A DNA stretch of 64,000 nt from Amphiura filiformis. Taxonomy: Eukaryota; Echinodermata; Ophiuroidea; Amphilepidida; Amphiuridae. A program made the translations under genes and the position numbers. The notes under the pieces were generated by a model. It worked only from the letters and a program-made list of their open reading frames with translations, was not told where the DNA came from and made no database searches. The stretch covers positions 62,001 to 126,000 of the forward strand of contig NW_027305504.1 in NCBI RefSeq assembly GCF_039555335.1, in the 5' to 3' direction. This document shows, one piece after another, positions 26,101 through 32,229 of the stretch. How positions within the stretch are numbered: position 1 is the stretch's first letter; each line of letters opens with the position of its first letter.

Positions 26101-29100
26101 AATTACATCAGTACCTGTGTCAAAGACAAATTAGCCAATTTAGATATCGGAAAACAGATTATGTTAGATTACGCTCATATGGAGTTTGAAGACATTGGAA
26201 TAAAGTGGACAGTATTAACATTTAGTAACACATACAGTTTTGAGCTCCTGCAGAAGATTGAAGAAGAAATACAACCGGAGTTCATTAAACAAGAGAGGTA
26301 CTTTTGCGGTGTTACTGAAGTACAAGCATACATATCTTGCGATAAACGTCCGGCTAATGCGACACATGCATGCAGAGATAGCTGGTATTCAGGGACTCCG
26401 TTTGAATTTTGGGATATCTCAACTAAACAACGACATAATGTGCTATATCACGTTACCAAAGATATATACATAGTTTCAAAATCAATTATCTACTACGAAA
26501 GCTTCGGACTAGAGACTCGTGATCTGTTTCAGCCAAATAAGATGATGCTTGTATGTGGCAAAGAAGTGCGTAACTTTCTTGAATGCGTTTTCATTACACT
26601 GGAGAAACACGAATATATTGTTGACATTAACAAGACAGTTTTGGTCTACAGGAAGCAGGACATTAGGAAAGGTGACTTCTTGCAGTTACCTGATGGAAAG
26701 GCACAAGTTTGCATTGATTCAATACCAGATGAGGTCAACAAGAAAACGCCATATTCGCTTTTCTTGAAGCCACTTGATATTGTAAATTTGGTTACCACTT
26801 GTTTCTCGCTTTGTGGGTCTCTGGGAACTCTTGTTACGTACACGCGATTCAAGCAACTTAGAAATAATATGTTTGGATACGGAATCATATCACTTGTCGT
26901 TGCGCTTTTTAAGGCTCAAGTATTTACAGTGTTTTCAAAAACTGTACCCCTATCGGACACACACTGCGTTATATTTGGCGCTATAACTCATTACTATTGG
27001 CTGGCTACGTTCACGTGGACGACCATCTTAGGTGCGATTCTGCTCCACAAGTTTGCATTGAATTATACGGATACATCTGACGTGGGTTTAACGTCTCGCC
27101 TCTTGCAGCAGCTGCTAGGTTGGGGACTACCACTGCTTATTGTCGCACTGTCGGTAATCCTACATTTCTGCGAATGTCTGCCACCAAGTTTGGCCGTCCA
27201 GGTCTACGACAACACTACATGCTGGCTTCGTGTAGGTAATGTGAATCTGCTTGCATTTGGAATACCAGTATGTCTCTGCCTAGTTACCAATATCATAATG
27301 GTCACCTTTACACTAATTCAGCTTCGTAAAGCCAGGCAGCGATCAAACGTAATGCAACAGAAGTCAAAAAATGAAAATGAATGGAGAGAGTTTGTACTGT
27401 TTGGCAAGGTAAGAAGTAATCTCAAGACTTAGTTCCATATCGCATCTCATAGCTTCTCATAATTGTGGCAACAATTTTATAATACACAGAGTTAAACAAT
27501 CCACGAAAATGATTGCCGTTTACTCGTCTTTCGACATTTGCCGTAGAAGTAGTGATGTAACAGAATTGATTACCATATTATTTATGATTTACATTATAGA
27601 AAGGATGGAATTATATAAATCTCGTTTTTGAGATTCATTATTCAAGTTCAAGATCAAACAAAAAGGAATATCCAAGAGCACGTCTCGTAGATCTACTCAT
27701 AGAATGGCTTTACCGAGATAAATTTGTGTCTTAGACCAAAAGGAAGATGCAAATCATACATTTTTTAACAACATATCTGACAACTGCCCTATGGCTAATA
27801 TCAATTGGTGCTGATAAACAGTGGCGTATATTTCTTTTTGACATTGAGAGGCATGGAGTTGGAAAAAGATTCTTGAAGCATAGTGAATCAATCACCTTTT
27901 GGCGACAGAATCAGTTATGTTATAAATGCGCGCGAAACGCGAAAAAAAGTTTTCCATATTGAATAGAATAGCTTTACCGAGATAGATGCGGGCCTAGCGT
28001 GCGGCAATTTGACACTAAATGGGCAAAAACAGACTTAAACTTGTGTCTTAAATATACCACAAGGAAGATGCAAATCGTAAATTTTGTCACAACATATCTG
28101 TCGACTGAGCAGGGGAGGGGAGTGACTACCCTGCCCTATGGCTAATCTCAATTGGTGCTGATAAACAGTGGCGTACATTTCTTTTTGATATTGGGGTTGG
28201 AAAAAAATTCTATATAGTATAGTGAATCCAGCACCACCTAGAATAGGTTTAGGTTTTCCATGTTGAAGCTAAACTGGTGAAATATGGAGCATAAGTGGAA
28301 ATGACACTTTTGTGGCTAAAATGGCCAAATAAGAGGTTACTTTGGTCAGAAACCCACATACAGGGGGAGGGGATACTTTTATGGACCATCCCCCTCGCAA
28401 AATATTGGAGGGCTTTATCCTCCATCCTCCCGAGATATGCGCCTATGATGATGGGCGTGGCCGCGCGGGTGTGGAGAGGTGATGGGATGTGCTCATATTT
28501 TGTCGATCTTGCAAAATCATTAGTTCTTTGTCTGCATCACCTCAACGCGCCTGGCCAACATCATTGTAAGCCCAATATACCGACACAACCGGCCCAGGGG
28601 ACTATATTACGAACTTATGATAGTTTTCCCCTCACTCTCATGCGATGTACGTGAGCATGGTGAGAGACGCATCTCATACCCTCGCCTCCATCCACCTCTC
28701 CTCTCCCTCTCCCTCTCTTTCCCTCTTGCTCTCCCCCCTCCCACTCCCTCTCGCCTTCTCCCTTCCTTTCTCTCTTCCTTTCTCTCTTTTACCTTTTTTA
28801 GGGATCGCCAGGGTGGAGTCGCATCCCCCACACCCCCATGGCGAGGGCCCTGCCTAAGAGTTGGAACAGATGTGGAGAAAAGTACAAACAGCTTTTCACC
28901 GAATTATGCGGTAAGAGCAGTACCACCCTAAGCAAAGGGTAGCGTGCAGCGCTGTAAGCATATCCTGGATGTTGTCATGAATGTGAGTTCACATTTTAAA
29001 ACATAAAAGTAAATATTTTTGTCTTTTGTCTCATCATTTTGATCCAGGTTTCATCAGTTCTGGGGCTTTGTTGGGTTGTGATGTTGTTTGCAAGTGCTGC

Positions 29101-29212
29101 AGATGTTGAAGCCATCTGGTGGATTGCTATTGTGTTTTCTTCACTTCAAGGAGTCTATATATTTCTCTCCTTTGGATTCAATGAAAAGGCTCGTCACCTG
29201 TGGATGGGATAA
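5761..29212 (+). CDS. Chimeric discoidin-SRCR-somatomedin B seven-helix receptor, whole gene
   Basis: Exons, read by eye from splice signals and phases: 5761-5857, 6809-7137, 8723-8858, 10674-11024, 16539-16889, 19378-19683, 20793-21107, 22448-22768, 25059-27408, 29048-29212. Boundary phases are 1,0,1,1,1,1,1,1,0 and every junction is compatible. With one missing base allowed at 25431-25434 the product is about 1573 residues. Predicted order: signal peptide (1-24), F5/8C discoidin (33-188), four SRCR domains (188-628), unrecognised Cys-containing domain (629-735), somatomedin B (about 755-790), Cys-rich ectodomain, 7TM from about 1306 to the C-terminus. The 7TM resembles GPCR family B/adhesion/Methuselah-like receptors; I see no GPS cleavage motif. 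It is probably a plasma-membrane receptor, ligand unknown. The exon joins are inference from phase and order; two adjacent genes remain possible, but the chain of matching phases argues for one. A relict exon at 23830-24020 is left out. Confidence 0.78.
5868..6200 (+). repeat. AACGTTTT-rich repeat
   Basis: Starts ACCCAGCAAACACAGCATG, just 10 bp after the exon 1 donor, and contains about ten AACGTTT or AAACGTT motifs. The inverse of a related sequence (ACCCAGCAAACACAAATAT) lies at 33390-33415. A repeat family rather than a regulatory array. Confidence 0.5.
6809..7137 (+). CDS. Receptor exon 2: discoidin (F5/8 type C) domain, first part
   Basis: The exon opens after a TTTCACAG acceptor and reads VSCSIELGMKDKSVIRDDQI, then ARITSERCWLPPE and DPWIQVSF. 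These match the start of F5/8C domains: Cys, LGM, an I-x-D-x-QI-x-AS segment, W-x-PPE and PWIQVDL. Such domains form jellyroll modules that bind lipids, glycans or proteins. The exon ends in phase 0 at GTAAGT, and the domain is completed by the next exon. Confidence 0.85.
7197..7575 (+). mobile_element. MITE with CCCGGGGGGTCACTCA termini
   Basis: The block begins GGGCCCGGGGGGGTCACTCA and ends TGAGTGGCCCCCCGGGTC, an inverted pair, with no open frame between. About 380 bp, in the intron after the first discoidin exon. Superfamily not determined. Confidence 0.65.
7632..8506 (+). mobile_element. Mariner-like non-coding element
   Basis: Left end CAGGGTGAGTCAAAAAAGTG then CAATAGAGCAAAGAATC; right end, on the minus strand, GAGTCAAAAAAAGTGCAATA then GAGAAAAGAATCC. 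These are inverted terminal repeats of about 40 bp. A TA lies at the left edge; the right edge has decayed. No transposase frame seen. Confidence 0.65.
8723..8858 (+). CDS. Receptor exon 3: discoidin domain, C-terminal part
   Basis: This phase 0 exon reads LFYGIANNSTSLVIFDEVVF, then VIRILPQHCTDCGVKFEIMG and CES. It matches the end of F5/8C domains (F-x-PP-x-x-A-RYIRI-x-P ... LR-x-E-x-GC), with IMGC supplying the closing cysteine. It ends at TCAC before GTAAGT in phase 1, compatible with the first SRCR exon. It is too short to stand out as an ORF and was found by extending the discoidin domain. Confidence 0.8.
9471..10266 (+). mobile_element. TTAA-flanked MITE family T, full copy
   Basis: Starts TTAAGGGATGGGGTATGAAC and ends CATTCTAGATCCCTTAA. 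The arms are long imperfect inverted repeats (for example GTGGGACATTAGAGCA left and TGCTCTCATGTTCCA right). A ~130 bp block containing CCTCCCAGCTACATACAC is repeated in the right arm. The TTAA ends fit piggyBac- or Kolobok-type target sites. Other copies: 36995, 63070 and 63357. Confidence 0.75.
10674..11024 (+). CDS. Receptor exon 4: SRCR domain 1
   Basis: A phase 1 to phase 1 exon of 351 nt following a T-rich tract and ACTATCAG. Landmarks of a scavenger receptor cysteine-rich domain are visible: PPEVRLIE at the start, SRLEVRQLNGQWGTICVVD, then a Cys-x-x-LGF motif and a C-terminal HPGCDSSTNIYISC. SRCR domains bind microbial or self ligands, and SRCR repertoires are expanded in echinoderms. 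The donor is GGGTAATT, weaker than its neighbours. Confidence 0.85.
11134..11176 (+). repeat. (CAT)n microsatellite
   Basis: About fourteen CAT/ATC units just downstream of SRCR exon 1 of the receptor. Confidence 0.9.
11500..13768. other. Receptor intron without recognised gene
   Basis: Contains a GC-rich patch with GCGCGC and ACGC motifs (11757-11830), a T-rich tract (12480-12600), a poly-G run (12968-12980) and a possible tRNA-like B box (GAGTTCGAGCCTCATC at 12394). No open frame resembles a protein family. Confidence 0.5.
13769..14066 (+). mobile_element. MITE of family A, copy 1
   Basis: Left arm ATACGCTGGCGAAGTTACGT then ACCATAGCAATAGGTGAAAA; the right end is its inverse (TTTTCACCTATTGCTATGGT, ending ACTTCACCAGCGTAT). 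Arms are about 65 bp, centre about 170 bp, no coding capacity. Confidence 0.75.
14122..14389 (+). mobile_element. MITE of family A, copy 2
   Basis: Begins ATTCGCTGTCGAAGTGACGT and ends ACGTCACATCGACAGCGAAT, related to the ends of the neighbouring copy at 13769. The two lie 55 bp apart in the same orientation. A further fragment (GCTATGGTAATTAATC) is at 14445. Confidence 0.7.
14670..15760 (+). mobile_element. Long inverted-repeat element, about 1.1 kb
   Basis: Arms of roughly 380 bp: the left contains ATCCTGGTGTTAAAATTAAG and GTTTTGTCAGAATTTCCGTT; the right contains their inverses (TTTAACACCAGGATTT and AACGGAAATTCTGACAAAAC). The loop is about 300 bp. No transposase frame; probably a non-autonomous foldback-type element. 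Confidence 0.65.
16539..16889 (+). CDS. Receptor exon 5: SRCR domain 2
   Basis: Another 351 nt phase 1-1 exon, the same length as exon 4. It contains no early ATG but is fully open from the acceptor (AATTACAG) to CCAG before GTGAGA. Readable landmarks: YYGRLQIRRNSEPWGDICID, IRGICKSLGYQS, and a C-terminal ending VVYIACVP. The W-G-D-I-C and C-x-x-LGY motifs are SRCR-like. Some canonical cysteines seem absent, so this is a divergent member. Confidence 0.8.
17760..17816 (+). repeat. TATATTACATTA-type low-complexity repeat
   Basis: Short irregular iterations of TATATTACATTACAT. The surrounding intron 16890-19377 shows no recognisable gene. Confidence 0.6.
19038..19150. repeat. Short inverted repeat, CTCCTCCGCC / GGCGGAGGAG
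   Basis: CCAGCTGTAGTATTCTCCTC-CGCC on the left and GGCGGAGGAGACTAATTAGC-TATAG on the right pair imperfectly around an 80 bp centre. Possibly a small MITE. Confidence 0.45.
19378..19683 (+). CDS. Receptor exon 6: SRCR domain 3 (divergent)
   Basis: A 306 nt phase 1-1 exon after the acceptor TCTATGATAG and before AAGTAAGT. Landmarks: YEGRVEHRFEDNDDWRSTCY, then NICLYLGYTT and a C-terminal PLSIRCSP. The pattern GRVE ... W ... C ... C-x-x-LGY ... I-x-C follows SRCR order, but the WGT core is replaced by DWRST. Its call rests partly on its place between two clearer SRCR exons and on its phase. Confidence 0.7.
20465..20537 (+). tRNA. tRNA-like gene, anticodon GAC (Val-type), C33
   Basis: A complete cloverleaf folds: acceptor GTCTGTG/CACAGGC with one G-T pair, D arm GCTC/GAGC, anticodon stem CTCGC/GCGAG, T stem TGGGG/CCCCG, loop TTCAAGT, discriminator A. 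The seven-base anticodon loop is CCGACAA, giving GAC, with C instead of the near-universal U at position 33. GAC is not a usual Val anticodon in animals. This suggests a tRNA-derived SINE head or a pseudogene with intact stems rather than a decoding tRNA. It lies in an intron, between related flanking repeats. Confidence 0.6.
20793..21107 (+). CDS. Receptor exon 7: SRCR domain 4
   Basis: A 315 nt phase 1-1 exon following TTTCTTTGTAG. It reads IPLRLIGNATKRAIVEVSNG, then ISWGRICTEHW, KHADIVCRRFGYDGAL and a C-terminal PVTINCDCRNDNAGVRC. These are good SRCR matches (WGRIC, A-x-IVCR-x-x-GY). I place the donor at 21108 (GTGAGT); an alternative GT at 21095 would keep the same phase and shorten the product by four residues. 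Confidence 0.83.
21417..21570 (-). mobile_element. tRNA-derived SINE, copy 1
   Basis: On the minus strand a degraded tRNA head (TAGCGCAGTGGTA A box; GGGTTGAAGCCCTCC B box) precedes CTGCCAAACT and a body with GAAATGGGGCTAGGCGAATT. Head-body layout and body sequence match the copy at 30845. Confidence 0.55.
22448..22768 (+). CDS. Receptor exon 8: unrecognised Cys-containing extracellular domain
   Basis: A 321 nt phase 1-1 exon, open throughout, ending CAGCAAAA before GTAAGTA. Landmarks: LFRLRDWQARLIPINNQSNG, HWFKLCAAE, then LCETDCSNSSVTD and LAPGNCSSFGL. It has four cysteines and resembles no domain I can name with certainty; it could be a far-diverged SRCR. The segment RLIPINNQ ... HWFKLCAAE aligns by eye with the relict exon at 23830, so the two are probably duplicates. 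Confidence 0.68.
22870..23120 (+). mobile_element. ACGTTGAAATCA-type palindromic MITE
   Basis: A 250 bp block made of direct and inverted variants of ACGTTGAAATCACGTTG and GGTTGAAATCAGGTTG, starting near CCCAGTGGGCACACCTGACG and ending GACTAGTGG. No coding capacity. Lies directly after exon 8 of the receptor. Confidence 0.55.
23830..24020 (+). pseudogene. Relict exon, duplicate of receptor exon 8
   Basis: After TTTTTACAG and before AAGGTGAGA there is an exon-like stretch reading VYFETRGINLLKLAPNHNLL, then YARVANINGNNWTLFAEPKF, similar to exon 8. Two things stop it from being used: in the frame set by exon 8 there is a TGA three codons after the acceptor, and its 191 nt would put exon 25059 out of frame at an immediate TAA. 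Skipping it restores phase. It is best read as a decayed exon; an assembly error or a poison exon are alternatives. Confidence 0.6.
24655..24738 (+). repeat. tRNA-like sequence with strong B box
   Basis: TCACCGTGGCACAGTATAGG then GTGGTTCGAACCCCGGTGA. TCACCG and CGGTGA could pair as an acceptor stem. The remaining arms do not fold well; probably a SINE head followed by a T-rich tail. Confidence 0.4.
25059..27408 (+). CDS. Receptor exon 9: somatomedin B, Cys-rich ectodomain and TM1-TM5
   Basis: A 2350 nt exon. The first part carries a somatomedin-B domain: ESCDGRCNHD, SCRCDIECLQLGDCCVDYSS, VC, with cysteine spacing typical of the fold. It then continues to IPV and breaks frame in the T run 25431-25434; one extra T would join it to FDEFGYNYRNIFCAICH, a motif typical of the ectodomain of echinoderm Methuselah-like receptors. 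From 25498 the frame is open for 637 codons: Cys-rich regions including KDCRIFKNHHCSRC and CLLGEFRDPTTQLC, then TM1 (about 26770), TM2, TM3, TM4 and TM5, ending with an Arg-rich loop and LFGK at GTAAGA in phase 0. The sequence matches GPCR family B/adhesion 7TM. The frameshift could be a sequencing error or a real lesion. Confidence 0.85.
27660..28210 (+). repeat. Tandem duplication of about 340 bp in the last receptor intron
   Basis: GGCTTTACCGAGATA ... GGAAGATGCAAATC ... CAATTGGTGCTGATAAACAG at 27706-27823 recurs at 27969-28169 with the same order and a ~60 bp insertion in the second copy. No coding signal. Confidence 0.7.
28690..28800 (+). repeat. CT-rich polypyrimidine tract
   Basis: About 110 bp of CTCTCCCTC and CCTTTCTCT runs. 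It creates long Pro/Ser and Arg/Glu reading frames on both strands, which are artefacts of composition. Confidence 0.85.
29048..29212 (+). CDS. Receptor exon 10: TM6, TM7 and stop
   Basis: A phase 0 exon after TTTTGATCCAG reading VSSVLGLCWVVMLFASAADV, then WWIAIVFSSLQGVYIFLSFG and a short tail ending KARHLWMG before TAA. LGLCWV corresponds to the TM6 signature LLGLTWVFG and SSLQGVYIFLSF to the TM7 signature NSLQGVFIFLF of adhesion/secretin receptors. The cytoplasmic tail is only about ten residues. No canonical AATAAA follows closely; ATTAAA near 29330 is a possible signal. Confidence 0.82.
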   Translation, partial: VSSVLGLCWVVMLFASAADVEAIWWIAIVFSSLQGVYIFLSFGFNEKARHLWMG

Positions 29213-29335
29213 ACTATCATATTGTGCATCAACTTGATCTCTTAAACATAACAAATGAAATTAATCTAACCCACGTGGTTTTGACGGAGTAAATTATATT
29301 ATGAATGGACTTATAATCTGATAAATATTAAATAA

Positions 29336-29362
29336 TTAATTAATTAATTAATTAATTAATTT
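29336..29362 (+). repeat. (TTAA)n / (ATTA)n microsatellite
   Basis: About seven AATT units just after the receptor stop. Confidence 0.85.
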
Positions 29363-29451
29363 TAGAATAGATTAAAAAATAGTGTTTCTGCACCAACTTC
29401 GAAATCGTCAAATCATTTACTGTATGATTTTATGCATTTGGGATGTTCTAT

Positions 29452-30490
29452 TCCTACATTAGTGGAACTAATGATTTTTTTGGAATCCGATACGCCTCAA
29501 ATGATAAACCTAGGATTGGTACCATTTGTTTATACACCTTATGGTTCTTCTCGGGATGAGTCGAAGGTTAAAATGGGGCCAAAACTTTATAATGGCCCAT
29601 CACGTTGTAACGTGTCTCAAGTTGCTCCTCTCATCGCTTTAAATAAAACAAAGTCAATTATCATATTGTTCAGGGGTTATGAATAAAATTGAATAGGCCA
29701 AATGTCAAAAATTTCATACACAGAGGTCAAAGTTTAAACATATTCCTATTTTTTCGAAACTGGTCTCAAATCGCTCCCATAAACATTAGCAATATCAAAT
29801 ATAATTACACCTACCGTAATTCACAACATTGGTGCAATTTTTATTGTCATGTCGCAATTAATGCAGCCAAAGTCCAATTGGAATGTGTACAGGTGTAACC
29901 TTTGACCCTTAATATCTACAGATTCTGAGGTTATACATTTCTCAAACAAAACATGTTCCTATTTTGTTTGCCGGGAGGGGTAATTTGATACAGTGTACGA
30001 TTGAAATTAATCATCCCCTCTGCGAGATATTTGACATTTGACCTACTGAACTGAACTACGGAACTAAGCACCGTAGTGTGTGTTACTTTTCCAGCGATTA
30101 GAGGAGCAATTTAAGATATATTACAACATGATAAGACAAATAAACATAGCGATAAATTGAACCGATCCTATTTTATAATTTGAGGTGTAAGGATGCCAAA
30201 AACATTGGTTTCACTAAAGACAAATGCTAAAATGTACTTCAAGAAACCATGTACTATAAAAACTACGCTAAATACACATATATTACTCTATAAATATACG
30301 TTATAATATTGCAAAAGTAAACTAAATGCATAATGTTACTCCACCAACTTTGTAATCGTCTTCGAAATCATTATACTACGTGCACATAAATGTATTAACC
30401 TATAAACGTACGTTATATCAGTTTGCGACTGAGTAAATTATATTAAATATTGCTGCACCGACTTCGAAATCGTCTTTAAAATCATTAACC
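29452..30490 (+). mobile_element. Long-TIR repeat family M, copy 1
   Basis: Left part CTACATTAGTGGAACTAATG and the later GGATGCCAAAAACATTGG-TTT (30192) are inverse to one another. Middle sequence (GTCAAAAATTTCATACACAG) and the tail (TTGCAAAAGTAAACT, CGACTTCGAAATCGTC) recur in the same order at 36170-36994. Non-coding, about 1 kb. Confidence 0.6.
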
Positions 30491-30563
30491 TATGCGGACA
30501 TCCGGGGCGGACATATATATATATGTATCAATTCTTGAAGAGGTTCATTAGGTTTGTAGAAAC

Positions 30564-30851
30564 TCATAATATACATTTCATCTTGGTATTTACTGACCTG
30601 ACAGTTTCGACCATCTTGGGAGATGGCCATCTTCTGTTTACCAACAGAGGGCGCACCAGCGCCCAGACGTGGGTCGTATACGTGACTAAGATAATGGACC
30701 CCTCGTCTCTGTTCATTGTGTTCGGTGCTCTCTTCCTTATCCAGATGGCTTCTCTGATACGGCGGGCTCCCGAATTACATTCCTTCTCAAGTACTTGGGC
30801 ATCTTTCCAATTAATCACATGATTTTGTTGGGTCACTCCTCCTTTCGCCAT
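30564..30851 (-). mobile_element. Penelope-like element remnant, C-terminal (GIY-YIG side) part
   Basis: Minus strand reads NHVINWKDAQVLEKECNSGA, RRIREAIWIRKRAPNTMNRD, EGS. The order I-N-W ... R-x-x-x-R-x-x-x-x-E-A-x-x-I ... NRDEG is what follows the GIY-YIG endonuclease in Penelope-like retroelements. A frameshift after NRDEG separates it from YLSHVYDPRL. Fragment only. Confidence 0.6.
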
Positions 30852-31010
30852 ACCTAAATTCGCCCAATCCCATTTCCCAAATATGAAATTTAAATAAAGT
30901 GAATTTCAGTTTGGCAGAGGTGGGCCTCGCACCCACGCCGCAGCTACATACAGAATCCCCAAGTCCAGCGCGCTAATCCATTGGACCGCATGATTTGTTG
31001 GTAGCCAGAT
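30845..31010 (-). mobile_element. tRNA-derived SINE, copy 2
   Basis: Minus strand: GGTCCAATGGATTAGCGCGC (A box), GCTGGACTTGGGGATTC, GGTGCGAGGCCCACC (B box), then CTGCCAAACTGAAATTCACT and a body containing GAAATGGGATTGGGCGAATT. Same head-body order as the copy at 21417. Confidence 0.6.
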
Positions 31011-32229
31011 TGAATTTTAAACATATAGGCTAGAGGCAACTGCAACATTTCTCGGGTATAGAATAGAAATACAACAATACATAATATCGATTTTGACTGC
31101 ATCGTGCATGGTTTATCGGTCCGTTCCATGTATCCCCGGGGTATAGATGTTGGGTTTCCCCCAGTTTATTCAAGATTTTCGCATACCAAGATGTTTTTAG
31201 AAAATGGAGTTCTATATAAAAATTACATAGATTTTTCATCATTTTTTGAGCTAATTATTTTCACTAAATTAAAAAAAATATTTTGACGTATATAAAATTG
31301 AAATAAAATTCTCCCCTCCTAAACAACACCAACTGTGCCACAATTGGGTATCACGAATCGTTCTACATGTTATGCAGTTCATATTCATATATTCCTTTAT
31401 ATATACATAGGATGCTTCAGTCTTTACAAACAAAATATTTCAGCGAAAACCCGCCCACTCGGCTATTTTATAAAGATAATCAGACTTCCCTAGAAAATGC
31501 AATAATCATTAAAGCATTAAAAGCAAGGTTTTTTTACGCATTTTAAAAACACTTTAGCTCGATGGCGAATGCCGCTGTGGTCCGCGGTAGCAGATTTGGA
31601 CTGTTCGCTGACCGTTTGTTTTCTATCTTGTTTGACGAGTAAAGGTTTATTTACTTTGCGTTACTTTCTCTGTTTTTCCGCTGTTTTATATATTCCACCA
31701 CACAATAATCTCACGTCTGACTTGGCCAGACATGAAAATAGCCTAAATCGTATACGGTAAAACCTCGTCTATGAGCATATAGAGTGTTTAATGATGAAAG
31801 CTAAAGTATTAATACGAAGCAGCCGTAAATATGCCAATACAATAGATGGGTCTATCAATAATACTTGTTTGTATATATTTGTAGCGGTATTTTTTTGGCT
31901 TAAAGTCCAAAATGTTATTTGTGGATGGAGGGTTAATTTATCTTTCATGAAAAGCACTATATTATGTTTGCAGACGACTTTACGGTATCTCAATAAAATG
32001 CTTCAACTTGACTACAGTGAAACCTTAGTACATGGCGCTATTGGTTTGGGATTTTCTTTTGCTACATTAGTGGAACCAATGTTTTTTTGGCATCCTTAAA
32101 CCTGAAATGATAAATATTTGATTGATTCCATTCTTATGCCTCCTATGGTTCCCACGAGGGGTCAAAGGTCACAATAGTTCCGTCGTTTGCTGTTCAGGGC
32201 TGATAACCCGTTCAGTTGCCAGACACGGA

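Noticed and set aside
26240..26888. Short frames on both strands inside the receptor exon
   Set aside because: Shadows of the 637-codon frame.
28607..28931. Overlapping Pro/Ser-rich and Arg/Glu-rich frames
   Set aside because: Produced by a CT-rich tract; composition alone explains the absence of stops.
30523..30822. Plus-strand 99-codon frame
   Set aside because: Antisense to the Penelope-like fragment.
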